In this document: piece by piece, positions 1 to 8,492 of the stretch
How the letters are laid out: every line of letters starts with the position of its first letter
How positions within the stretch are numbered: the first letter of the stretch is position 1
DNA from: an uncultured Pelagibacteraceae bacterium
GTDB taxonomy: Bacteria; Pseudomonadota; Alphaproteobacteria; Pelagibacterales; Pelagibacteraceae
Assembly: GCA_902628565.1 (NCBI GenBank)
Contig: CACONR010000001.1
Span: 124,001 to 188,000 of the forward strand
Reading direction: 5' to 3'
DNA length: 64,000 nucleotides
Made by a program: the position numbers and the translations under genes
The notes under the pieces: generated by a model
Database searches by the model: none
What the model was told of the DNA's origin: nothing
Seen by the model: the letters and a program-made list of their open reading frames with translations, nothing else

Positions 1-255
1 ATAAGACCAGATCATATTTTTCCATATCCTATTTGTAATACGTGGATCAATTTTATTCTTTAAAGATTTTTTTCTTATATTACTAAGTATGGATTTAATT
101 CTTTTTTGATCAACTATTTGATTTTTTTTATCTTTAAGTTCTAAAACTTTTTTTACGAGAAATGTTCTCTTTTTTATAATTTTTATAAGTGAATTATCTA
201 TTTTATCTAGTTCTGATCTAATTTTGCTTAGTTTTTTTCGTTTTTGCGGCGACAT
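1..255 (-). CDS. chorismate mutase (AroQ type), 3' end cut by window edge
   Basis: The reverse strand reads 85 open codons from an ATG at 255 to the first base of the window. The protein begins MSPQKRKKLSKIRSELDKID and continues with a very basic, all-helical pattern. The LDKIDNSLIKIIKKRTFLVKKV stretch up to KDKK, then DQKR, matches the first helix and active-site lysines and arginines of AroQ chorismate mutases, which turn chorismate into prephenate. Whether it is free-standing or the N-terminal part of a PheA-type prephenate dehydratase fusion cannot be told, because the gene runs off the window. It is divergent from the heme A synthase gene, with 43 bases between the two starts. Confidence 0.75.
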   Translation of the reverse strand, partial: MSPQKRKKLSKIRSELDKIDNSLIKIIKKRTFLVKKVLELKDKKNQIVDQKRIKSILSNIRKKSLKNKIDPRITNRIWKNMIWSY

Positions 256-298
256 TTATATATTTGGATAATTAAAAAATTATTATATTTATGCGCGT

Positions 299-1315
299 AT
301 GTACACAGCAAATCATAAGATTAATTATCAATTATCTCTCTGGTTAATTTCAATGTTTTGGATTGTGTCCATTATGATTGTTGTTGGTGGTTTAACAAGA
401 TTGACGGACTCGGGTCTTTCAATTACTAAATGGCAACTTTTCTCAGGATTTTTACCACCTTTAAATCAAGATGACTGGATTTCATATTTTAATCTTTATA
501 AGCAAATACCGGAATTCAAATTACAAAATTACAATATGAATATGCAAGAATTTAAAATTATTTTTTGGTGGGAATGGGCACATCGCTTTTTAGGAAGATT
601 AATTGGTATCGGATTTTTAATACCATTAATTTATTTTTCTTTTAAAATTAGTATTTCAAAATTGTATAATTTGTATTTAATTTTTTTTCTAATATGTTTT
701 CAAGGCTTTATTGGTTGGTATATGGTCAGCAGTGGTCTTGTAGATAGAGTTGATGTAAGTCATTTTAGATTATCTATTCATTTACTGATTGCTTTTATTA
801 TTCTTTCATTAATATTCTGGAACTATCTCAAGATAAATTTAAGATATAAAACAACAAATAAAATAAATCCTTTAATACCACTCATTTTTTTAACATTGGT
901 TTTTACACAAATTGTTATAGGAGCTTTTGTATCTGGTATGGATGCTGGAAAAATTTATAATTCCTGGCCAAATATGGGTACAGGATATTTTCCTAATGAT
1001 AATGAATTTGTTAATTTATTTAAACTATCTGCTTTTAGTAATCCATCTTTAGTTCAATTTATTCATAGAAACTTAGCTTATATAATTGGATTTTATTATT
1101 TATTTATGTTTTACAAAATTTATAAGAACAAAATTTTTGATTTATACAAATCTATAAATATATTGGGTTTCTTTATTTTATTACAAATCGTATTAGGAAT
1201 AATAACAATTTTATATGGTGCACAAATCTATATAGCATCTATGCACCAAATAAGTTCAATATTTTTGGTAAGTTCTTGTATCTATTTTTTATACCTTAAT
1301 ACAAGATTTAACTAA
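299..1315 (+). CDS. ctaA: heme A synthase (COX15/CtaA)
   Basis: 338 residues, the usual length of the alphaproteobacterial/mitochondrial COX15 type. The enzyme oxidises heme O to heme A in the inner membrane for aa3-type cytochrome oxidase. About eight hydrophobic segments are visible. The hallmark GGLTRLTDSGLSITKW lies at residues 30-45. Likely heme-ligand histidines are H95 (EWAHRFLGR), H155/H161, H256 (FIHRNLA) and H316 (SMHQIS), giving the two-fold repeated pattern of the family. The ATG at 299 is the first in frame. The 3' end overlaps the end of convergent metY by 8 bases. Confidence 0.95.
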   Translation: MYTANHKINYQLSLWLISMFWIVSIMIVVGGLTRLTDSGLSITKWQLFSGFLPPLNQDDWISYFNLYKQIPEFKLQNYNMNMQEFKIIFWWEWAHRFLGRLIGIGFLIPLIYFSFKISISKLYNLYLIFFLICFQGFIGWYMVSSGLVDRVDVSHFRLSIHLLIAFIILSLIFWNYLKINLRYKTTNKINPLIPLIFLTLVFTQIVIGAFVSGMDAGKIYNSWPNMGTGYFPNDNEFVNLFKLSAFSNPSLVQFIHRNLAYIIGFYYLFMFYKIYKNKIFDLYKSINILGFFILLQIVLGIITILYGAQIYIASMHQISSIFLVSSCIYFLYLNTRFN

Positions 1316-2636
1316 CCGCCTTTAATTTACCTTTAGAAGATTTATTTAAAGCTTGGTTTAAATCCTCAATAATGTCATCTACATGTTCAATACCAATACA
1401 AAGTCTTACATAGCTTTGTGTAACTCCAGATGCTGCAAGTTCTTTTTCATTTAATTGGCTATGAGTTGTACTAGCAGGATGTATTGCTAAACTTCTTACA
1501 TCACCAATATTTGCAACATGATAAAACATTTTTAAAGACTCAATGAAAGTTTTTCCAGCCTCAATACCACCTTTTAATTCAATACCAACCATTGGCCCAT
1601 AACCACCCTTTAAGTATTTTTTTGCTCTATCAGCGATTGGTTTATCATGCTCAGTAGAGTAGATTACTTTTGTAACTTCTTTATGTTTTTTTAAAAAATT
1701 AACAACTTTTTCTGCATTCTCACAATGCTGTTTCATACGTAAAGCAACAGTTTCTAAACCCTGAATTATTGCAAATGCATTATCAGGTGCCAATGCAGAA
1801 CCGAGATCTCGTAATAAACATACTCTAGCTCTTACTGCAAAAGGAACGTTTGCTCCTGTAAGTTCAGGTACAGCTTTACCCCATATTACTCCACCATAAC
1901 TAGCATCAGGTTCATTAAATAAAGGTTGTCTTTTAGGATCAGCTGTCCAATCAAAATTACCACTATCAACAATGCTCCCTGCTATTGCAGTACCATGTCC
2001 ACCAATATATTTCGTCAGAGAATGAATTACTATGGCTGCACCATGTTCAATAGGTTTGCAAATAACTGGTGATGCAGTGTTGTCCATGATTAATGGAATA
2101 TTGTATTTTCTGCCTATATCAGAAACTTCTTTAATAGGAAAAACTCTAAGATATGGATTTGGTAAAGTTTCTCCATAAAAAGCTCTTGTTTTATCATCGA
2201 CCTTTTTTTCAAAATTTTTTGGATCACTTGGGTCCGCATATCTAATTTCAATTCCCAATTTACTTAATGTATGAGTAAATAAAGAAACAGTTCCACCATA
2301 TAGATCTGTTGAACTTACAATATTGTCACCCGCTTGAGCCACATTTAATATAGCAAAAGATGATGCTGTTTGACCTGATGACACTGTTACACAAGATAAT
2401 CCTCCTTCTAAAGCAGCAACTCTTTTTTCTAAAACATCATTAGTCGGATTCATGATTCTCGTGTAGATGTTTCCAAATTCTTTTAATGCAAAAAGATTAG
2501 CAGCATGTTCAGTATTATTAAATTGATACGATGTTGTTCTATAGATAGGTACAGCTACAGCATTTGTGGCTGGATCACTTTTATAATCACCACCATGAAT
2601 GGCTATAGTTTCTGGATTATTTCTTTTGGTACTCAT
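1308..2636 (-). CDS. metY: O-acetylhomoserine sulfhydrylase (MetY)
   Basis: 442 residues of the Cys/Met-metabolism PLP enzyme family, of the long MetY type. It makes homocysteine from O-acetyl- (or O-succinyl-) homoserine and sulfide. Visible motifs are AIHGGDYKSDP near the N-terminus, the PLP-phosphate loop VSSGQTASSF, the PLP aspartate in LIMDNTAS, and the Schiff-base lysine in IVIHSLTKYIGGHG. The very long insert with GGVIWGKAVPELTG is typical of MetY rather than MetB/MetZ. Two S-adenosylmethionine riboswitch-like elements fill the 125 bases before the start, so end-product control is expected. The GGAG ribosome site is 5 bases before the ATG, inside the second aptamer. Confidence 0.95.
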   Translation of the reverse strand: MSTKRNNPETIAIHGGDYKSDPATNAVAVPIYRTTSYQFNNTEHAANLFALKEFGNIYTRIMNPTNDVLEKRVAALEGGLSCVTVSSGQTASSFAILNVAQAGDNIVSSTDLYGGTVSLFTHTLSKLGIEIRYADPSDPKNFEKKVDDKTRAFYGETLPNPYLRVFPIKEVSDIGRKYNIPLIMDNTASPVICKPIEHGAAIVIHSLTKYIGGHGTAIAGSIVDSGNFDWTADPKRQPLFNEPDASYGGVIWGKAVPELTGANVPFAVRARVCLLRDLGSALAPDNAFAIIQGLETVALRMKQHCENAEKVVNFLKKHKEVTKVIYSTEHDKPIADRAKKYLKGGYGPMVGIELKGGIEAGKTFIESLKMFYHVANIGDVRSLAIHPASTTHSQLNEKELAASGVTQSYVRLCIGIEHVDDIIEDLNQALNKSSKGKLKAVS

Positions 2637-2640
2637 TTTT

Positions 2641-2700
2641 ACTCCTTTTTTAGTGCTTTAGCTTTATGCAAGGCGCACAATATAGTTCAAATGCCTACCG
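2641..2700 (-). promoter_or_regulatory. SAM-V riboswitch aptamer in the metY leader
   Basis: On the reverse strand, AGGC (2696-2693) pairs with GCCT (2673-2670). GTGC (2677-2674) pairs as a pseudoknot with GCAC (2655-2652), and the strand ends in AAAAAAGGAG next to the metY start. The CATAAAGCTAAAGCAC core resembles the SAM-II/SAM-V fold. SAM-V is known upstream of methionine genes in SAR11. The Shine-Dalgarno sequence forms its 3' edge, so ligand binding should block translation. I assigned it from recalled consensus and hand-drawn pairs, not from a covariance model. Confidence 0.85.
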
Positions 2701-2713
2701 ATTTAATGAAAGT

Positions 2714-2762
2714 TTCCTTTTTAGCAGTTTATGCCCGCAATAGGATCAAATCGGCAATACCT
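2714..2762 (-). promoter_or_regulatory. SAM-II riboswitch aptamer, upstream of SAM-V
   Basis: On the reverse strand, TGCC (2756-2753) pairs with GGCA (2735-2732). TCCT followed by ATTGC pairs as an H-type pseudoknot with GCTAAAAAGGA. The ATAAA and GCTAAAAAGG segments are the conserved SAM-II ligand-site strands. It sits just upstream of the SAM-V element in the metY leader, the tandem order reported for SAR11. In such tandems the first aptamer is thought to act on transcription and the second on translation. Confidence 0.82.
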
Positions 2763-2802
2763 TTTTAACAGAATAGAGTTATTTTACAAGGTAAATATAA
2801 AA

Positions 2803-2830
2803 TTGACTTTAAACTTAATAATAGTATTAA
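2803..2830 (+). promoter_or_regulatory. possible sigma-70 promoter for rplM-rpsI
   Basis: TTGACT (2803-2808) and TATTAA (2825-2830) are spaced by 16 bases. This would put the transcript start only a few bases before the rplM ATG at 2841, so the message would be almost leaderless. A weaker alternative begins at TTTACA (2783-2788). In DNA this AT-rich such matches arise by chance. Confidence 0.35.
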
Positions 2831-2840
2831 TCCTCGCTTA

Positions 2841-3299
2841 ATGACAAAATTTGTTAAAAAAAGCGAGCTAAATTCATCTTGGTTTGAAATTGACGCAAAA
2901 AATGCTGTTGTTGGAAGACTTGCAACAATTGTATCTAAAATCATTAGAGGAAAAAATAAAGCAACTTATACTCCTCATATGGATACAGGAGATTTTGTAG
3001 TTGTCAAAAATATAGAGCATGCAAAATTTACAGGAAAAAAATTCCAAAATAAAAAATATTACAGACATACTGGCCATCCTGGAGGTATTAAAGAAACAAC
3101 TCCAGAAAAATTACATGAAAAAAAACCAGGCGAGGCATTAAAATTAGCAGTTAAAAGAATGTTACCAAATGGTGTTTTAGGCAGAAAACAACTGACAAAA
3201 CTTAAAATATATGCTGGCAACAATCATCCTCACTCAGCTCAAAATCCTAAAGTAATTGAATTAGATAAGTTGAATAACAAAAATATAGCAAGAAATTAA
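2841..3299 (+). CDS. rplM: 50S ribosomal protein L13
   Basis: 152 residues, normal for bacterial L13. The signature regions WFEIDAKNAVVGRLAT, YTPHMDTGDFVVVKN, KKYYRHTGHPGG and ML PNGVLGRKQL (split here at ML/PNG) are all present in order. The protein binds 23S rRNA early in large-subunit assembly. It is followed after one base by rpsI, the standard rplM-rpsI operon. The divergent metY leader lies directly upstream. Confidence 0.98.
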   Translation: MTKFVKKSELNSSWFEIDAKNAVVGRLATIVSKIIRGKNKATYTPHMDTGDFVVVKNIEHAKFTGKKFQNKKYYRHTGHPGGIKETTPEKLHEKKPGEALKLAVKRMLPNGVLGRKQLTKLKIYAGNNHPHSAQNPKVIELDKLNNKNIARN

Positions 3300-3300
3300 T

Positions 3301-3738
3301 ATGGAAAACGCTCAAACTTCATCAAAAACAACAAAATTAAAACTTGATTTTAAAGATAGCAAATATGCAACTGGAAGAAGGAAAACATCTATTGCAAGAG
3401 TTTGGCTTAAAAAGGGTTCAGGAAAAATTTATGTAAATGGCAAATTATATAATGAGTATTTTGCTAGTGAGAATCATAAAATGCAAATTACAAGACCTTT
3501 TGAATTAATTAATCATGCTACAGATTATGATGTGAGATGTAATGTTAAAGGTGGTGGTCCAACAGGACAAGCGGGAGCAATGGTACATGGAATTTCAAAA
3601 GCTTTAGTATTATTTGATGAAAGCTTCAAATCTACCCTTAGAACTGAGAAATTAACCACGAGAGACTCCAGGGCAGTTGAAAGAAAAAAACCTGGAAGAA
3701 GAAAAGCTAGACGAAGCTTTCAGTTTTCTAAAAGATAA
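3301..3738 (+). CDS. rpsI: 30S ribosomal protein S9
   Basis: 145 residues, with an N-terminal extension of about 20 residues before the conserved YATGRRKTSIARVWLKKGSG. GGGPTGQAGAMVHGI and the C-terminal DSRAVERKKPGRRKARR, ending in FSKR, are the S9 hallmarks; the basic tail reaches the P-site tRNA. The start is one base after the rplM stop, so the pair is surely co-transcribed and probably translationally coupled. Confidence 0.98.
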   Translation: MENAQTSSKTTKLKLDFKDSKYATGRRKTSIARVWLKKGSGKIYVNGKLYNEYFASENHKMQITRPFELINHATDYDVRCNVKGGGPTGQAGAMVHGISKALVLFDESFKSTLRTEKLTTRDSRAVERKKPGRRKARRSFQFSKR

Positions 3739-3771
3739 TTTTTTTTTAATTTTTAACTGTTATAATAAGAA

Positions 3772-4794
3772 ATGCCTAAGCTTAATGTATTAGTCGCTGG
3801 ATCAACTGGTTATATTGGTATCCAATTGATAAAATTGTTAAATAAACATAAATATATAAAAATAAAGTATTTATGTGGAAACACATCAGTAGGAAAAAAA
3901 ATTTCTTACTATGATAAGACCGTTGGATTAAAAAAATTACCCAAAATTGTAAAATTTAATAAAAAATTTTTGAATGAAATTGATGTTGTATTTACAGCAC
4001 TTCCGAATGGAGAAGCACAAGTAATTTCAAAATATTTAAATAAACAGAACGTTTTAATTGATCTTGCCGCAGATTTTAGGCTTCAGAAAGCTTTAGATTA
4101 CAAAAAATGGTACAAAAAAGATCATAAAGCAAAATATAATATTAAGAATAGCATTTACTCTTTACCTGAAATTACAGGTAAAAAAATTCAAGATTATAAA
4201 ATAATTTCTTGTCCTGGATGTTATCCGACTTCTATTCTATTACCTTTAATACCTTTGTTAAAAAATAGATTAATAAAAAATCATAATATTATAATTGATT
4301 CAAAATCAGGATATTCTGGTGCTGGAAGAGGTGTACATAAAAAATATAAAGATAAAAATTTGTATGAATCTTTAAGCGCTTATGGTGTTGCATCACATAG
4401 ACATAATTCTGAAATTGAAGAAATGATAAAAAAATATGTTAAAGGAAATATTAAATTTGATTTTACTCCTCATTTATCACCAATGTTTAGAGGCATTTTA
4501 AGCACAATTTATGTTGAACTAAATAAGACCTCTTCAGTATCACAAATATTAAACACGTTGAAAAAATATTATAAAAAAGCAAATTTTATAAAAATATTAA
4601 ATAAAGATAAATTAATTAGCACAAATGACGTAATAAATACGAATAATTGCAATATATCTGTTTGTAAATCAAAAAATAAGAATAAGATAATTATACTTTC
4701 TGCTATTGATAATCTTATTAAAGGGGGAGCGGGTCAGGCAATACAAAATATGAATATGAAATTTAATTTTCCAAAAGATGCTGGTTTAAAATGA
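3772..4794 (+). CDS. argC: N-acetyl-gamma-glutamyl-phosphate reductase
   Basis: 340 residues. It performs the third step of arginine synthesis, NADPH reduction of N-acetylglutamyl phosphate to the semialdehyde. The N-terminal Rossmann motif is VAGSTGYIGIQLIKLL, the catalytic cysteine lies in SCPGCYPTSILLPL, and the SGYSGAGRG and HRHNSEIEE motifs of the C-terminal domain follow. The length matches the longer (type 1) ArgC. Its TGA overlaps the ATG of the next small lipoprotein gene (ATGA), so the two are likely translated together. Confidence 0.96.
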   Translation: MPKLNVLVAGSTGYIGIQLIKLLNKHKYIKIKYLCGNTSVGKKISYYDKTVGLKKLPKIVKFNKKFLNEIDVVFTALPNGEAQVISKYLNKQNVLIDLAADFRLQKALDYKKWYKKDHKAKYNIKNSIYSLPEITGKKIQDYKIISCPGCYPTSILLPLIPLLKNRLIKNHNIIIDSKSGYSGAGRGVHKKYKDKNLYESLSAYGVASHRHNSEIEEMIKKYVKGNIKFDFTPHLSPMFRGILSTIYVELNKTSSVSQILNTLKKYYKKANFIKILNKDKLISTNDVINTNNCNISVCKSKNKNKIIILSAIDNLIKGGAGQAIQNMNMKFNFPKDAGLK

Positions 4795-5012
4795 ATAAAA
4801 TATTATTTATAGCTTTCTTTGTATTTTTAAATGCATGTTCATTGAATATTGACTCTAAATATTGGAATGAAAAAAGTGAAAAAAAAAAGGATAATAACAA
4901 ATTGACTGAAATAATTAAAAAATCAAATAATATTAGATTAATGACAATTGAAGAGTACGAAATTTATATTAATGATTATATCAAAAAGAGTAAATTTCCG
5001 GATATTAATTAA
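4791..5012 (+). CDS. small predicted lipoprotein, unknown function
   Basis: 73 residues. The N-terminus MNKILFIAFFVFLNAC is a short signal peptide ending in a lipobox-like LNAC with Cys16. The rest is charged and hydrophilic, with a run of E and K residues (SEKKKDNNKLTE) and no domain I recognise. It is wedged between argC and hom with a 4-base overlap on the left and a 1-base TAATG overlap on the right, so it is expressed with them. Such tiny lipoproteins are easily missed. The function is unknown and nothing ties it to amino-acid synthesis beyond position. Confidence 0.75.
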   Translation: MNKILFIAFFVFLNACSLNIDSKYWNEKSEKKKDNNKLTEIIKKSNNIRLMTIEEYEIYINDYIKKSKFPDIN

Positions 5013-6304
5013 TGAGTAAAAATATAAATATTGCACTAATTGGATTAGGTCAGGTTGGAATATTTTTATATAATGAATTAAATTCAAAAAAGAAAGAAAT
5101 TGAGACAAAAACTGGAAAAAAGATAAATATTGTAGCTATATCTGCTAAAAATAAAAATAAAAAAAGACGTTTTAAAATAGATAAAAAGATTTTTTATTCA
5201 AATCCTCTAAAAATTTTTAAAGAAAAAAAAATAGATATTTTATTTGAATGTATTGGTTTATCTGATGGTATTTCCAAAAAAATAGTGGAATACGCTTTAA
5301 AAAATAAAGTAAATGTAATAACGCCAAATAAGGCATTAATTGCAAAACATGGAGATCATTTAGCGAAACTAGCTGAAATGAATAAAGTAAATCTAGAATT
5401 TGAAGCTTCTGTTGCTGGAGGAATTCCAATTCTTCGAACTATTAAAGAGGGCTTAGCAACCAATACAATTAAAAAAGTTTATGGAATTCTTAATGGGACA
5501 ACTAACTATATCTTATCAGAGATGGAAAGTAGTAACGAAAGTTTTGAAAAAGTTTTAAAGAAAGCACAGGTGCTAGGATATGCTGAACCAGGTAATCCCA
5601 AATTAGATCTTAACGGCTTTGATGCTTTCGCTAAAATTAGAATTTTATCAGCTCTCTCATTTAATATCAAAATATCAAAAAGTAAGTGTATAATGGAAGG
5701 AATTGAAAATATTAAACTAGAGGATATTAAAATAGCAAATCAATTAGGACTGAGAATAAAACTTCTTGGGATTTCTGAAATTATTAATAATCAATTATTC
5801 GAAACAGTACATCCTTGTTTAGTGAGTAAGAACTCTTACATCGGCAATGTGAATGGTGTAATGAATGCGGTTATTACAGAGGGTAAACCAGTAGGTCAAA
5901 GTATTTTACAAGGAGAGGGTGCAGGTCCTGGACCAACCTCATCATCCTTATTATCAGATTTACTATCAATTTTGAGAGGAAATATAAAACCTCCTTTTGG
6001 AATTTCTTATAATAAAAGAAAATCTATCAAACCATTTGATAATCAAAAATATTCTAATTCATTATATCTTAGGTTTGAGGTTAAGGATAAACAGGGCGTT
6101 TTATCTTTGATAACTAATCGATTATCAAAATTTAAAATCTCAGTAAAAAGAATTATCCAAACTCCTGATAAAAAAAATAAGAAGGCTACAATTGTTATTA
6201 TAAGCCACAAAACAACTGAAAAAAATATTAGAAATTGTCTGTCAATTTTTAAAAAAAATAGAAATATTCTTAAATTTCCAACTTTAATCAGACTTTATAA
6301 TTAA
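5012..6304 (+). CDS. hom: homoserine dehydrogenase
   Basis: 430 residues. It reduces aspartate semialdehyde to homoserine, the branch point to threonine and methionine. The Rossmann fold opens with NIALIGLGQVG. NVITPNKALIAKHG, EASVAGGIPILRTI, GILNGTTNYILSEM and GYAEPGNPKLDLNGFDA are the substrate and catalytic motifs, with the catalytic lysine region before GFDA. A C-terminal ACT domain (from about residue 350, RFEVKDKQGVLSLITNRLS) suggests amino-acid feedback. It starts in the stop codon of the lipoprotein gene and its own stop overlaps the next start. Confidence 0.96.
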   Translation: MSKNINIALIGLGQVGIFLYNELNSKKKEIETKTGKKINIVAISAKNKNKKRRFKIDKKIFYSNPLKIFKEKKIDILFECIGLSDGISKKIVEYALKNKVNVITPNKALIAKHGDHLAKLAEMNKVNLEFEASVAGGIPILRTIKEGLATNTIKKVYGILNGTTNYILSEMESSNESFEKVLKKAQVLGYAEPGNPKLDLNGFDAFAKIRILSALSFNIKISKSKCIMEGIENIKLEDIKIANQLGLRIKLLGISEIINNQLFETVHPCLVSKNSYIGNVNGVMNAVITEGKPVGQSILQGEGAGPGPTSSSLLSDLLSILRGNIKPPFGISYNKRKSIKPFDNQKYSNSLYLRFEVKDKQGVLSLITNRLSKFKISVKRIIQTPDKKNKKATIVIISHKTTEKNIRNCLSIFKKNRNILKFPTLIRLYN

Positions 6305-7206
6305 TGGATATTTATATAAAACTTTTCGAAGTTTTGTTTCCGGTATTTTTTGTTGTCGGTATCGGATATTATCTTGGTAAAAAAAATCCTAAAATTGATA
6401 CTACATTTATAACAAATTTTGCAGCAAATGTTGGCACACCTGCGATGATAATTTATGCGTTAAATCCAGTAAATATATCATTTGATATTTTCATCAATTA
6501 TTTTTGGTATTATGCAATCGCTATAGTTGGATTTATTATTGTAGGAATAATTATTTTATACCTTTTGAATACTAAAGATATAATAAGAGAGCTTCCACCT
6601 TTGACAATGCCTAATACAGGTAATATGGGTTTACCAATTTGCTTGTTTGCATATGGTTCACAAGGTCTTGGTGTTTCGGCAGCTATATCTGCTCTAATTA
6701 TTTTGTGTCATTTTACTTTAGGTGTTTTTTTAGCAGATAGAAAATTTAGTTTACAAGTCATACTAAAAAGCCCACCTTTTTATGCAATAATTATTGCAGT
6801 TTTTTTACTTTATTATGATTTAGAACTTCCAGGTTTTATTGAAAATACCACTTTTCTATTAATGTATGCCACAATATTTTTAATTTTAATGTCATTAGGA
6901 ATAGCACTCACAAGACTTAAAGTTTTTTCACTAAACAAGGCAATATTTTCTTCTTTAGGCCGAGTGATTGTTGGACCTATTATCGGTTATCTATTAATAT
7001 TATATTTTGGACTAGAAGGGTTTGCAGCTGGTGTATTACTGATTCAATGTTCAATGCCTAGCGCAGTTCTTAATTATCTTGTTGCATCAATTTATTCACC
7101 TAAAAAAATTGTTGATAGTGTTGCTAGTACTATTGTTGTGTCAACACTCATGTCTTTTATAACAATCCCAATTGTTGTATTCTTTGCTTTAAAATACTTT
7201 AATTAA
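6304..7206 (+). CDS. AEC-family (auxin efflux carrier) membrane transporter
   Basis: 300 residues with about ten hydrophobic helices, the size and pattern of AEC/MdcF-type carriers. Family features include FAANVGTPAMIIYAL in helix 2, MPNTGNMGLPICLFAYG around residue 100-115, and QCSMPSAVLNYLVA in the C-terminal repeat. The bacterial members move malonate, malate or other small anions, and the substrate here cannot be read from sequence. The start codon overlaps the hom stop by one base, which hints at export or import of an amino-acid-related compound. That link is only inference from coupling. Confidence 0.85.
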   Translation: MDIYIKLFEVLFPVFFVVGIGYYLGKKNPKIDTTFITNFAANVGTPAMIIYALNPVNISFDIFINYFWYYAIAIVGFIIVGIIILYLLNTKDIIRELPPLTMPNTGNMGLPICLFAYGSQGLGVSAAISALIILCHFTLGVFLADRKFSLQVILKSPPFYAIIIAVFLLYYDLELPGFIENTTFLLMYATIFLILMSLGIALTRLKVFSLNKAIFSSLGRVIVGPIIGYLLILYFGLEGFAAGVLLIQCSMPSAVLNYLVASIYSPKKIVDSVASTIVVSTLMSFITIPIVVFFALKYFN

Positions 7207-7222
7207 TCTATATCCTTCTTAT

Positions 7223-8074
7223 ATGAAGGCTATTACATTTAATCTTTTAGCGTGGGTAATGCTTCCAATTATGGATGGTTTTGCTAAATATTTAAGTGCA
7301 GAATTACCTGTATTGCAAATCACTTGGGCAAGATATTTTTTTACTGTGGCGTTCACTTTACCAATTATGTTTTTCTTTTTTCGAGAAAATCTTGTTTGGA
7401 CAGACAAACCGAGGCTACAATTTATAAGAGGCTTAATACTTTTAACAGCCAATATTTGTTTCTTTTATGCCATTTCAGTAATCTCTTTAGCAAAAGCATT
7501 AACTTTGGCATTTGTTGCACCTTTGATTGTCACAGCTTTTTCTCCAATTTTTTTAGGTGAGAAGGTTGGATTTAGAAGATGGTCAGCTGTAATTATAGGA
7601 TTTATAGGATCCTTGGTTGTTATAAGACCTGGTTTTGTAGAGATTAATTTAGCAAGTATTGCTGCGCTTGGAACAGGAATAATGTATGGATTTTATTTAA
7701 TTATTACTCGCAAGTTAAGTACTTCAGACAACCCTTTATTAACTTTATTGTTAACTGGTGTAGTAGGGGCTGTTATTATTTCATGTGTAATGCCTTTCGT
7801 TTGGATCAAGCCAACAATTAATCAGTGGTCAATGATGGCTGCTATTGGTGTATTTGCCTGCGTAGGTCATTTATTTCTAATATTATCTCTAAAATATGCT
7901 GATGCTTCAAAATTAGCTCCATTTAGTTACTTTGAGATCATCACAAACATAATTATAGGTTATTATTTCTTTAGTGATTTCCCTGATAATTGGACTTTCT
8001 TAGGTTTGTTTATTATTGTATTAAGTGGTATTTACATCTCAAGAAGAGAGAGCTTAGTAAAAAAAGTAAAATAA
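7223..8074 (+). CDS. EamA/DMT-superfamily transporter
   Basis: 283 residues, ten predicted helices in two five-helix EamA repeats (about residues 1-135 and 145-275). Seen motifs are the N-terminal LAWVMLPIMDGFAKYLSAELPVLQITWAR and, at the end of each repeat, LGEKVGFRRWSAVIIGFIGSLVVIRPG and its counterpart, followed by a positive tail. This is the drug/metabolite transporter superfamily (RhaT/YdcZ relatives). The substrate is not deducible. It starts 16 bases after the AEC gene on the same strand, so both may share a transcript. The reading of the first motif here is broken at LAWVMLPIMDG and FAKYLSAELPV. Confidence 0.87.
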   Translation: MKAITFNLLAWVMLPIMDGFAKYLSAELPVLQITWARYFFTVAFTLPIMFFFFRENLVWTDKPRLQFIRGLILLTANICFFYAISVISLAKALTLAFVAPLIVTAFSPIFLGEKVGFRRWSAVIIGFIGSLVVIRPGFVEINLASIAALGTGIMYGFYLIITRKLSTSDNPLLTLLLTGVVGAVIISCVMPFVWIKPTINQWSMMAAIGVFACVGHLFLILSLKYADASKLAPFSYFEIITNIIIGYYFFSDFPDNWTFLGLFIIVLSGIYISRRESLVKKVK

Positions 8075-8391
8075 TAGGTAATATTTATTTACTATTATTT
8101 AAAGTATTACATTAAGTATTTATTAAAAATAATTGTATTTATTATATTTTTTAAAATATAAATAATATAAATTTATAAATATTTTGGATTATTTAATATT
8201 AAAATCACCATAATATGTGCTGAAAGAGTAGAGATTTATAGTAAATTATGAAAAACATCAAATAACCCCTTAAAATAGGGACTTTTTCCGATTGCGGTTA
8301 TGAAAATTCCAAAAAAGTAGGGCAGTCTAAAAGCATTGATATAGTTGAATAATAGAGCGATGCACTAATTGAATATAGCATTTAAACGCCC

Positions 8392-8409
8392 ATAGAGGGG
8401 TCTATTTTT
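8392..8409 (+). terminator. possible small intrinsic terminator hairpin
   Basis: ATAGA (8392-8396), loop GGGG (8397-8400) and TCTAT (8401-8405) form a perfect 5-bp stem followed by four further T residues. It is short and A/T-rich, so it would be weak. If real, it ends a transcript coming from the left, either read-through from the transporter genes or a small RNA in the gap. Confidence 0.3.
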
Positions 8410-8447
8410 CGTGTATGCTAATATATGGTACAACTGAAGGGTGAATT

Positions 8448-8492
8448 ATGTTATTTAGAGAGAAATCTCGCAAAAAAGTAAAAAAGCATTAA
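8448..8492 (+). CDS. possible 14-residue basic micro-ORF
   Basis: ATG at 8448 reads MLFREKSRKKVKKH and stops at TAA 8490-8492. AAGGGTG sits 4 bases before the ATG, a good ribosome site in a genome where such sites are often weak. Seven of 14 residues are lysine or arginine. A frame this short arises easily by chance, and I know of no family. It is listed only because of the well-placed ribosome site inside an otherwise empty gap. Confidence 0.15.
   Translation: MLFREKSRKKVKKH

Noticed and set aside
2505-2768. 87-codon forward frame over the metY start and its leader
   Set aside because: It lies opposite metY and runs through both riboswitch elements. The product shows no family pattern.
7219-7452. 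77-codon reverse frame in the EamA transporter gene
   Set aside because: It is antisense to a convincing transporter and has no recognisable domain.
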